34,864 nt of DNA from assembly GCA_019244295.1 (NCBI GenBank), contig JAFASX010000116.1, forward strand, positions 1 to 34,864, written 5' to 3'. Of the stretch, positions 8,088 to 17,319 are shown one piece after another. Both the position numbers and the translations under genes were made by a program. Numbering within the stretch: position 1 is the first letter of the stretch; the number at the start of each line of letters is the position of its first letter. The notes under the pieces are model-generated. The model saw only the letters and a program-made list of their open reading frames with translations, searched no databases and was not told the DNA's origin. The stretch is from Pseudonocardia sp. (GTDB lineage: Bacteria > Actinomycetota > Actinomycetes > Mycobacteriales > Pseudonocardiaceae).

Positions 8088-9107
8088 TCATGAGCCGATG
8101 CGACCGTCGGTGGTCGCCAACGCCGTGCCAGGCCGTCCAGCGCGACCCGCGATGATCTCCGCGACGATCGAAACGGCGGTCTCGGCGGGCGTGCGAGCCC
8201 CAAGGTCGAGCCCAACTGGTCCGTGCAACCGATCCAGCTCGGCGCTGGTCAACCCAGCGGTGTTCAGCCGCCGCCTGCGCGCTGTCTGGGTATGCCGGGA
8301 ACCGAGTGCGCCAATGAAACCCCTCCCGCGCCGCAGACCGTCGACCAGTAATGCGTCAAACGCCGGTGCGTGGTCGAGCAGTACCAACACATCGGCGTCG
8401 GTGAACTCGGCGACGGCCTTGCGGGCGGTCGCCAGGTCAGTCACCCGCTCGCCGACCCAACCGAGCAACCCAGCTTGCGCAAGCAGCGCATCGCCGATCG
8501 CGCCGGAGCCAACAACTAAAACGGTTGGCACCGGCACCCAGAGATCCAACAACACATCCAGTCCGCCCTCGACGATCCGCTCGGTGATGGTGGCGCCTCG
8601 GCGCGCCAGCTGGCGAGCCAGCGCGACCACGGTGTCATCAACAGCCGCATCGCCCAGGCTGCCGACCACTTTCGTCAGCTCCGGACCGGTTAACACCAGA
8701 TGGTGCCCACCATCAGCGGTGCTGGCCAGCGCGGCGAGCCGCCCCTCCGCCAGCGCTGCCCCCAGCTCAGCGGCGGCTTCAGCGGGCAGCGGATGGCCCA
8801 GCAGCGTGGCGCCGCCGCTGCACGCCAGCCCAGCCGCCACGGCGGGTGCCTCGGCGACGTGCGCCAATCGAGTGATCGGCTTAGCGATGGCAGCGGCGGC
8901 CAGCGGCACAGCGACCGCGTCTAACGCGCCGAGGTAGAGCCGCCCAGCGACCTTGCCGCTAGCGCTAACCGCCAGCAGCTGCCCGGACTCGACGGTGCCG
9001 AACCCATGCCGATCGAGTACCCGTACGACTCCCACCCCGCTCGACGCCCAGCGTTGCAACGCGGCTCCGAGCGCCCGGCGGACCATTGGCTCAGGCGTGG
9101 TGTTCAC
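8088..9107 (-). CDS. XdhC/CoxI family protein
   Basis: A 339-residue XdhC-type protein. The N-terminal XdhC/CoxI domain shows VRVLDRHGFGTVESGQLLAV, and the C-terminal Rossmann-like XdhC_C domain shows TVLVVGSGAIGDALLAQA and then FIGALGSRHTQTARRRRL and GPVGLDLGARTPAETAVSI. Members mature or insert the molybdenum cofactor of xanthine dehydrogenase and CO dehydrogenase-like enzymes. No molybdoenzyme gene is nearby, so any client must be elsewhere. GTG at 9107 is the likely start; the frame opens at 9137. It reads intact. Confidence 0.85.
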   Translation of the reverse strand: MNTTPEPMVRRALGAALQRWASSGVGVVRVLDRHGFGTVESGQLLAVSASGKVAGRLYLGALDAVAVPLAAAAIAKPITRLAHVAEAPAVAAGLACSGGATLLGHPLPAEAAAELGAALAEGRLAALASTADGGHHLVLTGPELTKVVGSLGDAAVDDTVVALARQLARRGATITERIVEGGLDVLLDLWVPVPTVLVVGSGAIGDALLAQAGLLGWVGERVTDLATARKAVAEFTDADVLVLLDHAPAFDALLVDGLRRGRGFIGALGSRHTQTARRRRLNTAGLTSAELDRLHGPVGLDLGARTPAETAVSIVAEIIAGRAGRPGTALATTDGRIGS

Positions 9108-9182
9108 GGCGTCCAGAGTACGGAGGCACACCGACAAAACCGACGCTCAACACCAGACCCCGGAGCTGATTAGCTCATCGAT

Positions 9183-9734
9183 TTAGCTCTCCGCCGCCAC
9201 ATCGGGCCGCCACGGACCACGGCAGTACTCCGAGATCCGAGTCGTGTACTCCGTACCAACTTTCCTAATACCGCCAGGCGGGGGCACCATCGCCCGACGA
9301 ATACCCGATTTGCGGGACTTACGGCAGAGCCCGACCAGTGCTGTTTTTGGATCGATTAAACCCTCTGGATCTCGAGGTACGGCCGCCACGCTCACCGAGA
9401 AGAAAGCCGCGAAAGCCTCACAGTCAGCGAGGAGCCACGCCTCCAACGCCCGAACCGCTAATCGAAAGCACAGGGCCGGCGCCTCTATTTCCATCGGCAG
9501 AATAGCAGCACGAACACGAACCGCGTGGTTCTGACCGTCGCTATCGGCGTCTCGAAGCACGAGCCAGGGAGAACGATGAGCCGCAGCATTGTAGCTGGTC
9601 AGCTTTTCGTCAAGCCTTGCTTTGCCACCGCATTGGTATACTCGCTCGGGATCGACGCATAAAGAGCGGGTCGACAGAATTTTCTCAATCGCCGCATGAT
9701 CTGTCGGCCCTTCGACCGCGATAGCAACGAACAC
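9183..9734 (-). CDS. DUF4276-like (TOPRIM-type) partner of an AAA ATPase
   Basis: A 183-residue protein beginning FVAIAVEGPTDHAAIEKIL, an acidic TOPRIM-like first motif, followed by PWLVLRDADSDGQ, which supplies the second acidic cluster. The middle and end (RLAVRALEAWLLADCEAFA, DPEGLIDPKTAL, VGTEYTTRISEY, WRPDVAAES) resemble DUF4276 proteins paired with SMC/RecF-like ATPases. Such proteins are predicted nucleases or effectors. The GTG at 9734 lies 3 nt after the ATPase stop (TGACGAGTG), so the pair is an operon. Family members often extend beyond 'AAxS', so the C-terminus may be cut short here. With its ATPase destroyed, this gene is probably non-functional or drifting. Confidence 0.62.
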   Translation of the reverse strand: MFVAIAVEGPTDHAAIEKILSTRSLCVDPERVYQCGGKARLDEKLTSYNAAAHRSPWLVLRDADSDGQNHAVRVRAAILPMEIEAPALCFRLAVRALEAWLLADCEAFAAFFSVSVAAVPRDPEGLIDPKTALVGLCRKSRKSGIRRAMVPPPGGIRKVGTEYTTRISEYCRGPWRPDVAAES

Positions 9735-9737
9735 TCG

Positions 9738-10882
9738 TCACCCTGCGGCGAGATCGACGCTAGAAAGCCGCTCGATACCGGGGGGCGCGGATCGAGCCCG
9801 CATAATGTCGGAAAGCGAAATACCGTCTTGCCAGTCCTGAACAATTCCCGGAATCACCGACAATAAACGACCGATCGTGCCATCCGGAGTCAGCTCCAGT
9901 TCGAGCACTTCGTCAAGCCCTACCCCTTCGTCCGCTAGTAAATCGGGGCTGTGGGTAGTCAGCAGCACCTGAGAACCTTCCGACTTTGTGCCTTGGCCAA
10001 CACTTGTGGAAGTACCCTGATGATTGCTGGATGCAAGGAAAACTCCGGCCCTTCCAGCAACACTGGGGCACCTCGAGAACCGACTTCCAGCAACGACCAC
10101 AGCAGGCCGATCAGTCGAAGCGTGCAATCGCTGAAGTCCCCTCATCCTGATGAACCCCCTCTGACGCCAGTTCGTAGAACGACCCTCGAGGTGCGGATGC
10201 CCCGATCGGTCAACAACCACGTCCAGCGGTTCGAACCGCGGCACGGCAATCCGCGGCGACTCGGTGATGCGTCGCAACCACGCTTGCCTGTTCTTCTGAG
10301 GAACCTGGCTCATCCGCGCAATGAAGTCACCGCCGAAGGGGTCGTCTCGGATAATCTGAGGAACCAAATGCAGATAACGTATCTCCGCAAAAAATCCGCT
10401 ATAAAACGAAACCTACGATTCAGCGCGATCTGTTCGAGGGCCGTCTGGATGAGCCTCTCCGGATCATCATTGTCGTCCCCATCAGGCCGTTCAATCAATA
10501 CTTCTTCGCCTTGCTTGACAATCTCCCGAGCCACGATCGGCCGATGGAAACCGGCGCGTTCACCACCGAACGACACCGAGTAACTCCATTGCGCGGACAC
10601 ATCGTCATCCCCCAAGATCCCCAAGGTGACACTGATCTCGACAAGTCCTTCATTGAAGTCCGGCGAGTAAAGGCACTGAACCCGGCTTGGTCTACCGCGG
10701 GCACGGATAGCCGCCTGCAGACCTCCATCCAGCAACGCGAGATCTCGCAGGAACCGAATTGAATCGAGCAGACTTGATTTACCCGACGCGTTCGGGCCGA
10801 CAACGATCAGCCGATCGCCGATGTCAAGCTCAAGGTGCTTAAACGTCCGCTAATTCTTCAGCGTCAGGCTGGTGATCCGCAC
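9738..10882 (-). pseudogene. AAA_21/RecF-like ATPase, decayed (one stop, four frameshifts)
   Basis: Read across frames, this is an ABC/SMC-type AAA ATPase of about 380 residues starting at GTG 10882 (RITSLTLKN). Walker A is GPNASGKSS, the signature-like motif is DFSDCTLRLIGLLWSLLE, Walker B is PVLLEGPEFSLHP, and the switch histidine is in LLTTHSPDLL. Lesions are an in-frame TAG at 10852-10850, where TGG or a Phe codon is expected, and frame changes near 10385, 10188, 10138-10141 and 9976. Each is explained by one lost base, mostly in short G/C runs. It is followed directly by the TOPRIM-like gene, the layout of OLD/RloAB/PARIS-type defence pairs. Which of these it belongs to cannot be told from the sequence alone. 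Confidence 0.82.
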
Positions 10883-10941
10883 GGGCGCCTCCGAGTCCAG
10901 ACCAGGCTAACCGCTTCCCTCCATACTCCGAGTAAGCCCGC

Positions 10942-12348
10942 TCAGCAGCCAATCAACCGGGCGGCGAGATACGACTCGACCTGATCCAGCGAGACGCGTT
11001 CCTGCGCCATGGTGTCCCGCTCGCGTACGGTCACCGCCTGGTCGGTCAGCGAATCGAAGTCGACGGTCACGCAGAACGGCGTGCCGACCTCGTCCTGGCG
11101 GCGGTACCGACGGCCGATCGCGCCAGCGTCGTCGAAATCGACGTTCCAGTGCTTGCGCAGCGCGGCGGCCAGGTCACGGGCCTTTGGCGAGAGGTCAGCG
11201 TGCCGAGACAGCGGCAGCACCGCCACTTTGACCGGGGCCAGTCGACGATCCAGCCGCAGCACCACCCGCTTATCGACCCCGCCTTTGGCGTTCGGCGCCT
11301 CGTCCTCAACGTAGGCGTCGATCAGGAAAGCCATCATCGACCGGCCGACGCCGGCCGCCGGCTCAATCACGTACGGGCGGTACCGGGTGCCGCTGGTCTG
11401 GTCGTAATAGGACAAATCAACCCCGGAGTGGTTGGAGTGCGTCGTCAGGTCAAAATCGGTGCGGTTGGCAATACCCTCCAGCTCGCCCCATTCCGAGCCG
11501 ATGAAGCCGAACCGGTACTCGATATCGACGGTCCGCTTCGAGTAGTGCGACAGCTTCTCCTTCGGGTGCTCGAAATGCCGCAGGTTGTCCCGGTTGATAC
11601 CCAGATCAATGTACCAGTCGGTGCGGGTGTCTATCCAGTACTGGTGCAGTTCCTCGTCGGTACCCGGCTCGACAAAATATTCCATCTCCATCTGCTCGAA
11701 CTCGCGGGTGCGGAAGATGAAATTGCCAGGGGTGATCTCGTTGCGGAAGCTCTTGCCCATCTGGCCGATGCCGAACGGCGGCTTGCGCCGGGATGTGGTG
11801 AGCACGTTGAGGAAGTTCACGAAGATGCCCTGCGCGGTCTCCGGGCGCAGGTAATGCAGACCCTCGTCGGTCTCCACCGGACCCAGATAGGTCTTGAGCA
11901 TCATGTTGAAATCGCGCGGCTCGGTGTACTGGCCCCGGGTGCCACAATTCGGGCACGGCACGTCGGACAAGTCGTCCTCGGCGGCCGGCCTGCCGGTGCG
12001 GTCGCTGTATTCTTCGGCGAGGTGATCGGCCCGGAACCGTTTGTGGCAGTTGATGCACTCGACCAGCGGATCATTGAACGCGCTCACGTGCCCGGAGGCC
12101 ACCCATACCTGGCGAGGCAGGATGACCGACGAGTCCAACCCGACCACATCTTCGCGGCCGGTGACCATGGCCTTCCACCACTGCCGCTTGATGTTCTCCT
12201 TGAGCTCGACCCCGAGCGGCCCGTAGTCCCAGGCCGAGCGGGTGCCGCCGTAGATCTCACCGCAGGGGAACACGAACCCCCGGCGCTTGCAGAGGGCGAC
12301 GACGGTGTCGATCGTGGCGGCGCGGTTCACGGGCGACTTGCTGGACAC
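10942..12348 (-). CDS. glyS: Glycine--tRNA ligase (single-chain, dimeric type)
   Basis: This 468-residue class II synthetase charges tRNA-Gly with glycine. It is the eukaryote/archaea-like alpha2 type used by actinobacteria. The start [20 protein letters not shown] is followed by [23 protein letters not shown] zinc-binding insert has CINCHKRF and CPNCG. Class II motif 2 is [10 protein letters not shown] with [11 protein letters not shown], and motif 3 is [10 protein letters not shown]. The C-terminal anticodon-binding domain follows ([39 protein letters not shown]). No T-box leader is seen upstream. Rv2357c is the equivalent gene. It faces away from the kinase-like gene across a 260-bp gap. 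Confidence 0.97.
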   Translation of the reverse strand: MSSKSPVNRAATIDTVVALCKRRGFVFPCGEIYGGTRSAWDYGPLGVELKENIKRQWWKAMVTGREDVVGLDSSVILPRQVWVASGHVSAFNDPLVECINCHKRFRADHLAEEYSDRTGRPAAEDDLSDVPCPNCGTRGQYTEPRDFNMMLKTYLGPVETDEGLHYLRPETAQGIFVNFLNVLTTSRRKPPFGIGQMGKSFRNEITPGNFIFRTREFEQMEMEYFVEPGTDEELHQYWIDTRTDWYIDLGINRDNLRHFEHPKEKLSHYSKRTVDIEYRFGFIGSEWGELEGIANRTDFDLTTHSNHSGVDLSYYDQTSGTRYRPYVIEPAAGVGRSMMAFLIDAYVEDEAPNAKGGVDKRVVLRLDRRLAPVKVAVLPLSRHADLSPKARDLAAALRKHWNVDFDDAGAIGRRYRRQDEVGTPFCVTVDFDSLTDQAVTVRERDTMAQERVSLDQVESYLAARLIGC

Positions 12349-12567
12349 GAAGAAAACTCCTGGACTGCGATGACGGGCAGAGAGACCAGCCTAGCCCTGC
12401 GCTGACAGCAGCCGTCGCCGCGGACCCGGTGCCGGCCCGAGGTCCCGCTCAGGGCACCACGCCAAAGTCACCCAAAGCGCGGGGCAACACCACGATAGGC
12501 CTGTCCAAAGCGGGGCCCGTTCAGCCACAATTCGGATCTGCGCAACGGCGCCTGGGGAAGTCAAACT

Positions 12568-12589
12568 CCTGGTCAAAATACTGACCAGG
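12568..12589. promoter_or_regulatory. Perfect 8-bp inverted repeat upstream of the kinase-like gene
   Basis: CCTGGTCA, a 6-nt spacer AAATAC, then TGACCAGG form a perfect dyad whose end lies 19 bp before the ATG at 12609. The AT-rich centre AAAATACT could be a -10 element, so a repressor bound here would block transcription. It could also form a hairpin in the leader. The regulator is unknown. The rest of the glyS upstream gap (12349-12567) shows nothing recognisable. Confidence 0.5.
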
Positions 12590-12608
12590 GCTGAGCTGGG
12601 AGCAGGCC

Positions 12609-13241
12609 ATGTACGTCGTGACGCTCTCCGCCGCGTTCGGTACCGGCGGCGGAGTGGTCGGCCCGGCGGTCGCCGAGCGCCTGGGCGTGCCATTCATCGA
12701 CCGGGCGATCCCGACCGCAGTGGCCGAAGCCCTCGGTGTCCCTGTGGAGCACGTGCTGTCGCGTGATGAACAAGTTAAGGGATGGTTGTCCCGTCTGCTC
12801 GCATCGGCGGTACCGCTGTCCATGGAGTACATGACCGGGGAAGGCCCACCCCGGATATCGCTGTTGCGCGACACCGAGGTGGCCGCGCACACGCGAAACG
12901 CCATTCACAAGATCATCTCTGAGCAGGGCGGGGTGATCCTCGGGCGAGCGGCGACAATCGTGCTGCGTGAGCACCCAACCGCGCTGCACGTGCGGCTGTG
13001 CGGAGACCCGGAGCGCCGGGTTCGACAAGCCATGGACATCCTGCGGATAACTGAACGGGAAGCCCGAGAAGCCATGAACAGGATCGACAACGCAATGGCG
13101 GCCTACGTACAGCACTGCTACAACGCGGACCACACCAACACCAAACACTACCACTTGATACTCGACAGCACTCGGCTGCCGCTCACCACGTGCACCGACA
13201 TCATCGTGTCAACCGCGAAATCTGGCCCGCCGCCTCGATAG
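12609..13241 (+). CDS. Cytidylate kinase-like family protein
   Basis: A 210-residue P-loop protein of the cytidylate-kinase-like family (PF13189 type), not the essential Cmk. The N-terminal ATP-binding loop is AAFGTGGGVVGPAVAERLG, followed by VPFIDRAIP, the usual position of the first substrate-contact segment. Later come GGVILGRAATIVLREHP, HVRLCGDPERRVRQAM and the C-terminal YHLILDSTRLPL. The nucleotide substrate is unknown. A ribosome binding site (GGGAGCAGG) precedes the ATG. A palindrome upstream may regulate it. It ends 4 bp before the MFS remnant, so both were likely one operon. Confidence 0.82.
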   Translation: MYVVTLSAAFGTGGGVVGPAVAERLGVPFIDRAIPTAVAEALGVPVEHVLSRDEQVKGWLSRLLASAVPLSMEYMTGEGPPRISLLRDTEVAAHTRNAIHKIISEQGGVILGRAATIVLREHPTALHVRLCGDPERRVRQAMDILRITEREAREAMNRIDNAMAAYVQHCYNADHTNTKHYHLILDSTRLPLTTCTDIIVSTAKSGPPPR

Positions 13242-13245
13242 TGCG

Positions 13246-14199
13246 ATGATCACCGCCAATCGAACAGACACTGGGACTGCCGATACGGAGGCACCCGAGG
13301 CTAACCGTCCCGAGGCGGCCGCACGCCGAGGTTGGGCCGTTCCGCTGTCGGTGTTGATCGTCGGCAGCTTTATGTCAGTGCTCGACACTAGCATCGTCAA
13401 CGTGGCTATCCCGAAAATCCAAGTTGATCTGAGCGCCTCGTCGGACGACGTGGCGTGGGTGGTCACCGGCTACACTCTGGCGCTCGGCGTGATCATCCCA
13501 CTCAGCGGGTGGCTGGGGCTGCGGGTCGGCCAGACCCGCCTCTACGTAATGTCGATGATCGGGTTCGCGATCGGCTCCGGGCTATGTGGCTTGGCCTGGA
13601 ATCTCGACAGCCTGATCGTCCCTCGGGTACGCCCCACTCGCTGGCCCCGGTTCGACCTCTGGGGGTTCCTGACCATTGCCTACGGCTTGTTCGCCCTACT
13701 GCTGGCCTTTTCCGAGGGCCAAAAGTGGGGCTGGACTGGTTACCGCATCTTGGCTCTGTTCGTTTCAGGCGCGTTGAGCCTGGCGCTGTTCGTCATCATC
13801 GAGCTGGAGGTGGACAACCCGATCATCAACCTGCGGATCCTGGCCTGCTACTCCTACTCCGCGTCGTTCGTCCTGCTCAGCGTCGTCATGACTGGCCTGT
13901 TCACCGCGCTGTACTTCCTGCCGCAATTCCTCCAGCAAGTACAGGGTATGCAAGAACTCAACTCCGGTCTCGTGCTGGCGCCAGCCGCAGGCACTACCTG
14001 GGTCAAGGAAGCCCAGGCACGGGGTGCGCCGGGGCTGCTCGGTATGTACAACCAGCTCACCAACAGCGTCACAACCGAGACCTATGACAACGGCTTCTAC
14101 ATCACCGCCCTGCTGTGCGCTACGGCGACGATACTGGCGCTGACCCTGCGCTCGGGCAAGTCCCGAGGCGCTGGCGAGCGAGTGGCCGTGGAGATGTAA
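13246..14199 (+). pseudogene. DHA2-type MFS exporter remnant with two in-frame internal deletions
   Basis: The frame is open for 317 residues but lacks about 40% of a DHA2 (EmrB/QacA-type, 14-helix) drug exporter, which usually has 500 or more. The N-terminus is normal: motif D1-like FMSVLDTSIVNVAIPKI and motif A-like LSGWLGLRVGQTRLY. After NLDSLIV it jumps to RPTRWPRFDLWGF, so helices 4-6 with the antiporter motif C are gone. After GLVLAPAA it jumps to TTWVKEAQARG, so several late helices are gone. The C-terminal last helix (GFYITALLCATATILALTL) survives. A protein missing motif C and several helices should not transport. It could be annotated as an intact gene because the frame is kept. Confidence 0.75.
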
Positions 14200-14306
14200 G
14201 TAGGAGATGTAAGTAACTGATGTCGAGTAACGAAATCAAGTAACGAACGAGTGACACAGTCGAAGAACCAAAAGAGGCGGCTACCGCCCGAGCTGGGAGC
14301 GATCCG

Positions 14307-14729
14307 ATGACCACGCTGCGCGAAAGCACCGAGCAAGCCGGGATCGGTCGCGGTGGCGGTCTCACCGAGAACGACCCGATCACGGTGGAGACCGATGTGC
14401 ACTCAGCCGAGCGATCGGCGGCCCCACCCGCGCCCCCGAGGACGCCGAGGACGCTAGCCGCAGCGGGCGATCTGTTGCGCGCGTTGGCCGCGCCGGTCCG
14501 CATTGCTATCGTGCTGCAGCTGCGTGAATCCGAGCGCTGTGTGCACGAGCTGGTCGACGCGCTCGGCGTCACCCAGCCTCTGATCAGCCAACATCTGCGA
14601 GTACTCAAAGCCGCCGGGGTGGTAGAGGGCGCGCGACACGGCCGGGAGGTGATCTACCGCTTGGTGGACGAACATCTAGCGCACATCGTGGTGGACGCGG
14701 TGGCGCACGCGGAGGAGGAGCGCAGGTGA
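14307..14729 (+). CDS. smtB: ArsR/SmtB-family metal-sensing repressor
   Basis: A 140-residue winged-helix ArsR-family repressor. After a variable, proline-rich N-terminus of about 48 residues, the domain reads LLRALAAPVRIAIVLQL, then the helix-turn-helix with VTQPLISQHLRVLKAAGVV, the wing GARHGREVIYRL, and the C-terminal helix DEHLAHIVVDAVAHAEEE, whose Asp and His residues match the alpha-5 zinc site of SmtB. ATG at 14307 follows GGGAG. Its stop overlaps the zur start by 4 bp (GTGA). The order is that of Rv2358-Rv2359 in M. tuberculosis, where SmtB releases DNA when zinc is high and so permits zur expression. Symbol by homology and context. Confidence 0.9.
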   Translation: MTTLRESTEQAGIGRGGGLTENDPITVETDVHSAERSAAPPAPPRTPRTLAAAGDLLRALAAPVRIAIVLQLRESERCVHELVDALGVTQPLISQHLRVLKAAGVVEGARHGREVIYRLVDEHLAHIVVDAVAHAEEERR

Positions 14730-15163
14730 CCGCTTTGAGCGCCAGTCAGCAAGGCACCAACCCCAACCGTCCCCCACGGGCGACCCGACAACGGGCGGCC
14801 GTGTCGGAGTTGCTGGACCGGTTGGACGGTTTCCGGTCCGCTCAGGAAATTCATGAAGAGCTGCGCCGGGGTGGCCAGGGCATCGGGCTGACCACCGTCT
14901 ATCGGACCCTGCAGGCCTTAGCGGAATCCGGTGAACTGGACGTATTGCGGGCGGACAACGGTGAGGCCGTGTACCGGCGCTGCTCCGATCATCACCATCA
15001 TCATTTGGTGTGCCGGGAATGCGGGCGAACCGTCGAGGTGGAAGGTCCGGCGGTGGAGAGCTGGGCGCAACGAGTCGCGAGCGAACACGGCTTCTCCGAG
15101 CTCAGCCACACCGTGGAGATCTTCGGGCGATGCCCGGCCTGCGCGGTCCGCTCCAGTACCTAG
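14726..15163 (+). CDS. zur: Zinc uptake regulator Zur (Fur family)
   Basis: A 145-residue Fur-family repressor. The DNA-binding half is TRQRAAVSELLDRL through RSAQEIHEELRRGG and GLTTVYRTLQALAESGELD. The metal half has the histidine run in CSDHHHHHLVC, the structural zinc cysteines CRECG, and the second pair CPAC near the C-terminus. It is translationally coupled to smtB by a 4-bp overlap, the arrangement that distinguishes Zur (FurB, Rv2359) from iron-sensing Fur. It would repress zinc-uptake and zinc-independent ribosomal protein genes; none is in this window, and I see no Zur box. Confidence 0.93.
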   Translation: MTALSASQQGTNPNRPPRATRQRAAVSELLDRLDGFRSAQEIHEELRRGGQGIGLTTVYRTLQALAESGELDVLRADNGEAVYRRCSDHHHHHLVCRECGRTVEVEGPAVESWAQRVASEHGFSELSHTVEIFGRCPACAVRSST

Positions 15164-15182
15164 CGAATCAGCACCCAATGCG

Positions 15183-15581
15183 TCAGCGGCCGGCATGCGC
15201 GGCCAGCAGCTCGATCCGCAGCTGCGAAGCGTTGGACACCACCAGCATGAGCAGGGTACCCATCGCCTCCACGCCCAGACCGGCGGCCGGGAAGACGTAA
15301 CGCAGGGTGATGTCCCAGCCGTGCTCGCTACGTATCGCGCCCAGCGTTCCGAACAAGCCCTGCCCGGCCCGCTCGGCCAGCCGCAGGGGTACCTCGGAGT
15401 CGCCGGGGAGATCCCACGCCACCACGCAGGTGAGGCTGAGCACCTCCAAACCCTCGGACAGCTCCATGCCTTGCAGCGCGCACGGCACCTCGCCGTGTCG
15501 GAACGACAGGGCGCCGTCGTGGTCCTCACGCACGTCGTGGAAACGCTCCAGTGCCTCCTTCGCGACAGCGAGCAGAGTCAT
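15183..15581 (-). CDS. Conserved protein of unknown function (Rv2360c position)
   Basis: A soluble 132-residue protein with the pattern of a small alpha/beta domain ([37 protein letters not shown]). No catalytic motif or membrane segment is evident. Its ATG overlaps the uppS stop by 4 bp, so it is coupled to decaprenyl diphosphate synthesis at the end of the long minus-strand operon. Position between zur and uppS matches Rv2360c, also of unknown function. Confidence 0.78.
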   Translation of the reverse strand: MTLLAVAKEALERFHDVREDHDGALSFRHGEVPCALQGMELSEGLEVLSLTCVVAWDLPGDSEVPLRLAERAGQGLFGTLGAIRSEHGWDITLRYVFPAAGLGVEAMGTLLMLVVSNASQLRIELLAAHAGR

Positions 15582-16369
15582 GCCCGCCCCCCAGCAGAAA
15601 CTCGATCCGCGGCGCCACCGAAGCGGCGCTGCCGGCCGGCGTAGATTTCACACGCCCGCCAGATATGACGGCGATCGAAGTCGGGAAACAAGGTGTCCAA
15701 GAAGACCATCTCCGCGTAGGCCGACTGCCAGAGTAGGAAGTTTGACGTGCGTTGCTCACCGGAACTGCGTACAAACAGATCGACATCGGGCATGTCCGGC
15801 TCGTCGAGGTAACGGGCCAGCATTCGCTCGTCCACCCGTTCAGGGTTGACCCTGCCGGCGGCCGCCAGCCGGGCGATTTCCCGCGCGGCGTCCGCGATCT
15901 CGGCCCGACCACCATAGTTGACGCACATGGTGAGCGTGAGGACGTCGTTACCAACGGTCTTCGCCTCGGCAATCTCCAGCTCACGCAACACGCTGCGCCA
16001 CAGGCGGGGTCGCCGGCCCGCCCACCGTATCCGCACCCCCATCGCGTGCATCTCGTCGACCCGCCGACGGATGACGTCCCGGTTGAAACCCATCAGGAAG
16101 CGAACCTCGTCCGGACTGCGCTTCCAGTTCTCGGTGGAAAAGGCATAGGCCGACAACCAGCGAACGCCGAGCTCGATGCAGCCACGCACCACGTCCATCA
16201 GGGCGGCTTCACCGCGTCGGTGGCCATCAGTGCGGGGCAGTCCCCGGGCGTTGGCCCACCGGCCGTTGCCGTCCATGACCAGGGCGATGTGCCGAGGGAC
16301 CTGCGCGGCCGGGATATTCGGGGGTCGGGCTCCGGACGGATGCGGGTCGGGCGGCTGGACGACGGACAC
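15578..16369 (-). CDS. uppS: Decaprenyl (polyprenyl) diphosphate synthase, cis type
   Basis: A cis-prenyltransferase that adds isopentenyl units to make the lipid carrier for peptidoglycan and arabinogalactan. The catalytic Asp is in [45 protein letters not shown] and the C-terminal [20 protein letters not shown] are the other conserved blocks. GTG at 16369 ([16 protein letters not shown]) gives 263 residues, normal for the family. GTG at 16393 is a close alternative, and the frame is open to 16513; no start has a clear ribosome binding site. Located between recO and the Rv2360c homologue, as Rv2361c. Exact chain length is inferred from relatives. Confidence 0.94.
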   Translation of the reverse strand: MSVVQPPDPHPSGARPPNIPAAQVPRHIALVMDGNGRWANARGLPRTDGHRRGEAALMDVVRGCIELGVRWLSAYAFSTENWKRSPDEVRFLMGFNRDVIRRRVDEMHAMGVRIRWAGRRPRLWRSVLRELEIAEAKTVGNDVLTLTMCVNYGGRAEIADAAREIARLAAAGRVNPERVDERMLARYLDEPDMPDVDLFVRSSGEQRTSNFLLWQSAYAEMVFLDTLFPDFDRRHIWRACEIYAGRQRRFGGAADRVSAGGRA

Positions 16370-16580
16370 GGCCGCGAGCCTACGGGCAGCCACCGGGGAC
16401 GTCGTCGCCTGTACTAGCCTGCCACCGGCCTGAAACCGGCCAGCCGTCGTCTCAAGCCAGGTGGAAGCCCGCGACCGCGAGATCGGTCCCATACCGCGCC
16501 AAAGACCAGTCACGATCGCTCAGCACAACAGGTCAAATTAGATCGACTACCTGCGCGGGATCAAGCGGATTGCTGATGTG

Positions 16581-17312
16581 TTATGTACGATCTACCAGCG
16601 GCAGCGAACGCAGCTGGCGCTCCAGGTGCCACTGCAGATGTGCCGCCACCAGGCCCGATGTATCCCGGCGGGCGGGGGTTCCCGCCGCGTTCGCCACCAG
16701 CCATTCCCCGCGCAGTAGCGCTTCCAACAGCTGGAACGTTCCCGGGGAGGGATTCACCGACCCGGCCGGGCGGCACCGACCGCACACCGCGCCACCGGCC
16801 GGCACGCTGAACGACTGATGTGGCCCCGGCTCGGCGCATCGCGCGCATTCGGTGATTGCCGGCGCCCACCCAGCGTAACCCATGGCCCGCAGCAGGAACG
16901 CGTCCAACACCAGACGCGGGTCACGGTCTCGTCCAGCCAACGCCCGCAGCGCACCGACCACCAGCAGATACAGCCTCAGCGCCGGCTCGCCCTCCTCAGC
17001 GGTTAGCCGATCGGTGGTCTCCAGCACCGCGCACCCAGCGGTGTAGCGCGGATAGTCACCGATTAGGCCAGCACCGAACGCGTCCACGGTTTGCGCCTGG
17101 GTCACCACGTCCAGAGTGTGACCGGTGTAGCACTGCAGATCAACATGGTTGAACGGCTCCAGCCGCGCGCCCCAACGGGATCGGATCCGCCGGACCCCTT
17201 TAGCGACCGTGCGGACCTTGCCGTGCCGGCAAGTGAGCAGAGTGACAATACGGTCGGCTTCCCCCAACTTCTGCACCCGCAGCACCACACCCGTGTCCCG
17301 CCACAGCGCCAC
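16581..17312 (-). CDS. recO: DNA repair protein RecO
   Basis: A 243-residue recombination mediator that helps load RecA in the RecFOR pathway. The N-terminal OB-fold reads WRDTGVVLRVQKLGEADRI and LLTCRHGKVRTVAKGVRR. The C-terminal helical domain holds the zinc cysteines CARC and CGRC. GTG at 17312 is chosen because GAGG sits 5 nt upstream and the family begins here; a TTG at 17339 would add nine residues. It starts 7 bp after the small DUF6247-like ORF. Same place as Rv2362c. Confidence 0.94.
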   Translation of the reverse strand: MALWRDTGVVLRVQKLGEADRIVTLLTCRHGKVRTVAKGVRRIRSRWGARLEPFNHVDLQCYTGHTLDVVTQAQTVDAFGAGLIGDYPRYTAGCAVLETTDRLTAEEGEPALRLYLLVVGALRALAGRDRDPRLVLDAFLLRAMGYAGWAPAITECARCAEPGPHQSFSVPAGGAVCGRCRPAGSVNPSPGTFQLLEALLRGEWLVANAAGTPARRDTSGLVAAHLQWHLERQLRSLPLVDRT

Positions 17313-17319
17313 CGCTACC

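Noticed and set aside
9183..10882. Naming the ATPase pair as PARIS
   Set aside because: PARIS AriB is a DUF4435 protein; the partner here looks closer to DUF4276, so only general similarity is claimed.
10942..12608. T-box or riboswitch leader for glyS
   Set aside because: The 260-bp upstream gap shows no T-box sequence or specifier hairpin pattern.
12609..13241. Essential cytidylate kinase (cmk)
   Set aside because: Sequence fits the kinase-like PF13189 family, and the usual cmk neighbours (der, scpA/scpB-type genes) are absent.
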